Source: Dryococelus australis | Lineage: Eukaryota > Arthropoda > Insecta > Phasmatodea > Phasmatidae | DNA length: 64,000 nt | Assembly (NCBI GenBank): GCA_029891345.1 | Contig: CM056994.1 | Location: forward strand, 222,123,991-222,187,990 | Direction of reading: 5' to 3' | Shown: positions 60,002-64,000 of the stretch, piece by piece | Layout: every line of letters starts with the position of its first letter | Numbering within the stretch: position 1 is the stretch's first letter | The notes under the pieces: generated by a model | What the model saw: only the letters and a program-made list of their open reading frames with translations | Database searches by the model: none | Told to the model about the DNA's origin: nothing | Translations under genes and position numbers: made by a program

Positions 60002-60280
60002 GAATTCATAGTAATTACTGACAATGTGCTTAGTGGCAATGTACGATTATAGAAAATCTACATTTTACCGGTTGTCTAATATTTTTGTGCGTAATTTTAA
60101 CTGTGCAGTATCTGCTTGTTATAAAAAGTTGAGAACATATTTAAATGTTATTAATAAGTTCTCGACTTTTTACGACGTAAGCAGATAACACGCAACTAAA
60201 AATTACGCACAGAAATGTTGAACAACTCGGAAAATGTAAGTTTTCTTTAATCGTGCATTGTCAGTATTTACTACGAATCC
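60002..60280. mobile_element. Foldback MITE with arms of about 130 bp
   Basis: The left arm (GAATTCATAGTAATTACTG, CAATGTACGATTATAGAAAA, TACATTTTACCGG, TTTTTGTGCGTAA, TATCTGCTT, AAAAGTTGAGAAC) faces its complement in order. The tip is built on ATATTTAAATGTTATTAATA. Nearly the whole 279 bp is one imperfect hairpin; it ends about 130 bp from exon A. Confidence 0.85.
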
Positions 60281-60409
60281 TAAATTATGACGCGAAAGCG
60301 AAGAATTTATGAAACGGCGGAAGCTCGTGTAGAGGTGCTCTTACCAGAGCGGCGTACGTGGTCCTTGGTCACTCGGCTGGCGCTTACCCACACCACTCTC
60401 CTTGCTTAC

Positions 60410-60598
60410 CTGGAATGTGAGACACTCCTACAGTCTACCTTCATTTCCAGCACACGGTACTGGTTCATCTCCGTCACAAAGTTCTCGTCTTCCTTGTCGC
60501 TCAGCTTCCGCGACCCCCGGTATCGTTGGTTGCGTATGGTTTTGTCGTACCTCACACTGACCGTGTCGCTGAACCGGACTCTCTTCTTCGGCGGCTCC
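60410..60598 (-). CDS. Host exon A, KRVRF motif (PP1-docking type)
   Basis: A 189-bp exon on the minus strand: acceptor TTTTCTTGCAG at 60,599-60,609 and donor CATTCCAG/GTAAGCAAG at 60,410-60,401, both close to consensus. The frame is open throughout and GC3-biased. It reads PPKKRVRFSDTVSVRYDKTI, then RGSRKLSDKEDENF, then MNQYRVLEMKVDC. KRVRF followed by an acidic/serine stretch matches the (K/R)VxF docking motif of protein phosphatase 1 regulators, a short motif that also occurs by chance. The exon leaves two bases of a codon, and exon B (57,630) supplies the third in a compatible phase, so both likely belong to one gene. Family not recognised. Confidence 0.7.
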
Positions 60599-62035
60599 CT
60601 GCAAGAAAATACTCCGTGCTCAGATTACAATGCAGACTGGCACTGCTTTGTGAGTTTTGTTTTCATGTTGCCCAAGCATCGCGTGTTTGCAATCAATTAT
60701 TACTGCTCTTTAGTACACTTATGAAAACACAACAACGACCACCGACAATAATAGGTTGTTTTAATATAGTGCACACTTTTTTTTAGGGATAGACACATTA
60801 TTTTGTAGGTATGTGCTTTCAATTATTAAATTAATACATTCAGATGATAAACTACCATCACGCCGTAATTGGGAAACTATTACTGAAAGTGAAACCCACT
60901 TATCATCTTGCAGTAAGCAACATTGCAGTGTAGCCCTCCTACTTACTCCCTCCCGCTCTTTACTTTTCCGGCGCCTGTCATACTTACAAGATACATGGTC
61001 CAGCTAACCATATTCATTTGCTGTTCCGATTACTTCAAATGTTACCAAGAAAATATAAAGAATGGCATTTGTCTCAATAAAATAATACGGGCGAATCACC
61101 TAAATCTTGCATCGCAAATATCTCAGTAATGATGGGTGCTACTGATGTGCTGGTTTCACAGAATTGAAGTTTAGACAAGCGTTCATAAATGAAGCCCAGA
61201 CGCAGATTTTAACAAGTAGAGTATTTCTTGTATATGTATATTTCTTGTGTATGTCTTCCACAAAGTTACATTTTTTTTTCAAATAGAACAATGCATATTC
61301 ACGTCAAGAAATTAAAATTAGAGGAATTTAGAATGTCACTGGCGTTTTCTGCCGGATTATAGTGCAAATAGTTTACGTGCTATCGTAAAACGGTATTTTT
61401 AAATGCCGACAGTTATCTGCTCAATTTAACTGCTTCCTTACTTGTCTACCATGTTCTTACGTGTGTTTAAATTCTGTTTTCATTACACTGATTGCACTGA
61501 GACCTCATTGTGAGCACTCTGCTGTGATAGTTCATACTATCTAGACGTAGGACGTGCTGCCTGGAAGATGATATTTACTAATACCGAAAAAGCCAACATG
61601 CCCATGGTGTATGGCGAATGTAGGGAGAATGCTATTCGTTCTTGTAAAGTGTACGCTGTTCTTGTAAAGTGTACCAAAGTTAACAATAAATGAGTTTCCA
61701 AATGTAAATCTTGTATGACCAGAGCTTCCATCCACAAACGATAAACGAAGACTTCATATAAGTTAATTGCAAGCCCTAACGTCACTGCATGGTTGCCAGA
61801 TTTATCTTCACCAGAACTGGGCTAACCGACAATATCTTAACTATTAAAAGAACGTTGAGGGAGAGTACAACTGATTAAATGTTATGTTTATATTTATCTT
61901 TCGATCAGATTACCATTACTTTAAACGAGTATTTTGAAACCCATCGTTAGAGAGACCGACGCATACTGCTGCGGTGTGGCCGGAACAGGAAGACGGTAGT
62001 GATAATTTTCTGTATACATTGAAGCGTAAACAGAA

Positions 62036-62037
<2 letters not shown>

Positions 62038-62071
<34 letters not shown>
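62038..62071. repeat. (TA)n microsatellite
   Basis: About 34 bp of TATATA. Confidence 0.95.
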
Positions 62072-62074
<3 letters not shown>

Positions 62075-62279
62075 TTGTTCAAATATCTTGTGAAATTAAA
62101 TTTTTTGTTATTTATGAAGGAATCCAGAATATATAATTTGTACCCAGACTAGCTCACAATAAAGTATACGAACCTACAATTACCACTCATTAAAAATAAC
62201 CATACCTTGTCAAAATTTACTAACATGAAACCCAAGTATGGTTAATAGCAATGGTAAATAGGTATTTGAAATTAGCAAA

Positions 62280-62285
<6 letters not shown>

Positions 62286-62329
<44 letters not shown>
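62286..62329. repeat. (TA)n microsatellite
   Basis: About 44 bp of TATATA. Confidence 0.95.
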
Positions 62330-62331
<2 letters not shown>

Positions 62332-62779
62332 AATTAACTATAAAAATTTACATTCAATATCAAAATTAATTTTTAATATAAATATATCAAGTAAAACAAA
62401 AGTATATTTTTTATTACCATAAGGGTCATTTTGCGAGCAAAATAATAACGAATATGTGCTGTTAAAATACAAGCCCAGTACCTACAGTGTAACCTAATTC
62501 TTAATAGCTGTAGAATGCCTCAAACGCCTTTGCTTTCTGGGCATCAATACGAATAAATTAGCTAACACGATGTAAATTACTAGTTGGTAATCGAGTTTTT
62601 CTGAAAACCATAACATCAATCGAAAATATATAATTCATTAGAATCAAACATTTGATCTTATGTTTTCAACATAGATTAAATTTCTAACTTAACTACCATG
62701 TTATTTTCTCGTCGTAATAGCAATATGCGAAGTACTGACAACTCCTTCTTAAAATAAAATTTCCTTGCCTAGATAACAG

Positions 62780-63870
62780 GCGTGTCCCGCGTGACGTCGT
62801 GGGGGTGGGTAGGCGCGGACAGCACGCGCGAGCAGCGGCGGGGAGTAGTAAGTGGTATGCTGGTAGAGTGCGACTTCAGCGGGCGGTTGAGAGAGCAGCT
62901 GTGTGCGCCAGCAGTGTATTGTTACGGGACTGAATTATGATGGCGCGGCCGGAAAGTGTCTGTTTGTCGTCGCGGGAGCTAATGCATCCGGAGGCCGGTT
63001 AGGTGTGTTACCAGTCAGCGTCGGGTTAGAGAGAAAGAACGGTGTGTACGTCTAGTCGGACTGCGACATTATTTCCACCGCTGTCGTCTCATTTCAATTT
63101 GGATTGTGCCCGTACGGAATGATAGTGAGTCTACGGTGTCTTGTCGGATTGCGACGAAATATTCCCATGATCAAGAGAATTGTAGAACGATAATTCACAT
63201 GGTGAAATGGGGCCGCGATGGACTAGACTCGAGCTGGCGTTTAATTTTGCGTGAGACGCAACCCTCCCCGGAAAACTTATGCAAAACTGACGAGAAATAT
63301 ATACAGGTTGTATAACGTAATCGAGGGCACGGAGTTGAGGAGGAATGAACTGTTCGCTGCTAATAAAAGTTTGTGCCGAGGTTTCGAACAATTTTTAGAG
63401 ACGGTTGTAGATCGCCAAATGTCCGTAGCTCTATTTTTTAACCACGGAAGTTACTGAAATAATTACTGGACTTTGGTGTGTAAAACGTGTCGAGGTGAAC
63501 CTTGATTTTGTGGTTACAGCAGACGTGTTAGAATTTGCGCCCTGCGCTACTGGACGGTCTTCTGGTAAAATTGTCGGGCTGAATGATGGAAGTCTTTTTG
63601 GCCAAAACTTTCGCCGCGTATGTACATTCACGTCATGGTTGCTCCGGTAAACTTAATATGGGAGCGAGTGTGCCACGACAGAGCGGCACAATTCAAGTGT
63701 AGTGCCGATGGAAATGAAGACTGTGTCTGCAGGGCGAAAACAATTTGGCAGATTTTCGAGAGCTGAAAAGTACGACACGACGGCGTCGCGGGCAGAGGCG
63801 GCCCGACACCCTGCATTGCGTCGTTGCCCGAATGGTCGGGCTATTTTCTTCACATCGTTAGACCCCTGGT
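62780..63870 (+). promoter_or_regulatory. CpG-rich promoter or 5'-exon-like segment
   Basis: A sudden rise in G+C and CpG (GACAGCACGCGCGAGCAGCG, GGGCGGTTGAGAG) in otherwise AT-rich DNA. No TATA box or long frame is seen. A short upstream frame of 21 codons begins ATGATGGCGCGGCCG at 62,937 and ends TAG at 63,002. This composition, with stop-rich but GC-rich sequence, is typical of a long 5' untranslated first exon with its promoter. Strand is a guess; the gene would continue beyond the window on plus, or exon A's gene could start here on minus. Confidence 0.5.
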
Positions 63871-64000
63871 AGGGTTGCTGCCAAGTTACATTTTTATTTC
63901 TTCGTTACCGGAGTACGACACGTAACGCCGTAGTGAAGACTCGCCAAATCACGAACTTAGTGGCTTCTCTGAGGTGGCTTTTAACATGAGTGTAAATTTT

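Larger units (their letters stand above)
60600..62780. other. No supported gene
   Basis: 61,630-61,675 holds a 21-bp direct duplication (GTTCTTGTAAAGTGTAC twice). (TA)n runs lie at 62,038-62,071 and 62,286-62,329. 62,069 starts with ATAGGTTGTTCAAAT, like the dispersed repeat ends. Nothing coding. Confidence 0.45.

Noticed and set aside
1..64000. CRISPR array or prokaryotic operons
   Set aside because: Tandem repeats here lack the repeat-spacer pattern, and splice sites, SINEs and LINEs mark the DNA as eukaryotic.

Overview
This looks like gene-poor, AT-rich nuclear DNA from an animal, most likely an insect. The clues are TTAGG-type runs (24.5 and 25.4 kb), many (TA)n tracts, tRNA-derived SINEs with Pol III A/B boxes, a FADD-type LINE, Ty3/gypsy-like elements and short foldback elements. 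Nothing in it is bacterial. The exact taxon cannot be fixed from the sequence.

Layout. 1-6 kb: mostly featureless, with two unrecognised minus-strand coding-like stretches near 3.0-3.9 kb. 6.2-8.0 kb: decayed Ty3/gypsy integrase with a 3' LTR. 8.0-9.5 kb: decayed LINE reverse transcriptase on the minus strand. 12-14 kb: SINE copies and short dispersed repeats. 15.7-22.3 kb: a decayed protein-primed family B DNA polymerase element of Polinton/adintovirus type, with a GC-box/CCAAT upstream region, several splice-like junctions, a zinc-finger leader and the polymerase itself. 22.3-32.4 kb: microsatellites, a 33-bp minisatellite, blocks rich in AAGATGGCGGC-like motifs, and SINEs, one with a clear target-site duplication. 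32.9-39.0 kb: a minus-strand Ty3/gypsy element with both LTRs and all its enzymes broken. 40-42 kb: a SINE and a MITE.

42.96-53.13 kb is the most interesting region. It is a 10.2-kb inverted dimer. Two diverged arms face each other across a 627-bp GTGGAT-rich spacer. Each arm carries, from the centre outward, a TATA promoter with inverted CCAAT and CACGTG motifs, a gene for a Ser/Thr/Pro-rich protein with two CCHC zinc fingers, an array of about 115-bp units full of AGGTCA half-sites, and blocks with YY1-type motifs. The two zinc-finger genes are broken at different places. Their fingers resemble those in front of the polymerase at 18.3 kb, so the dimer may be a non-autonomous relative of that family. 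A second, nested palindrome sits in the left arm.

53.4-64 kb is where host genes are most likely. There is a candidate exon at 53.45 kb (plus) and a phase-compatible pair of exons on the minus strand at 60.41-60.60 and 57.39-57.63 kb. The first of the pair carries a KRVRF motif (PP1-docking type). The second contains a stop and an apparent frame change. A GC-rich, CpG-rich promoter or 5'-exon-like segment fills 62.8-63.9 kb. Three foldback or TIR elements and a mariner-type transposase scrap are scattered among these.
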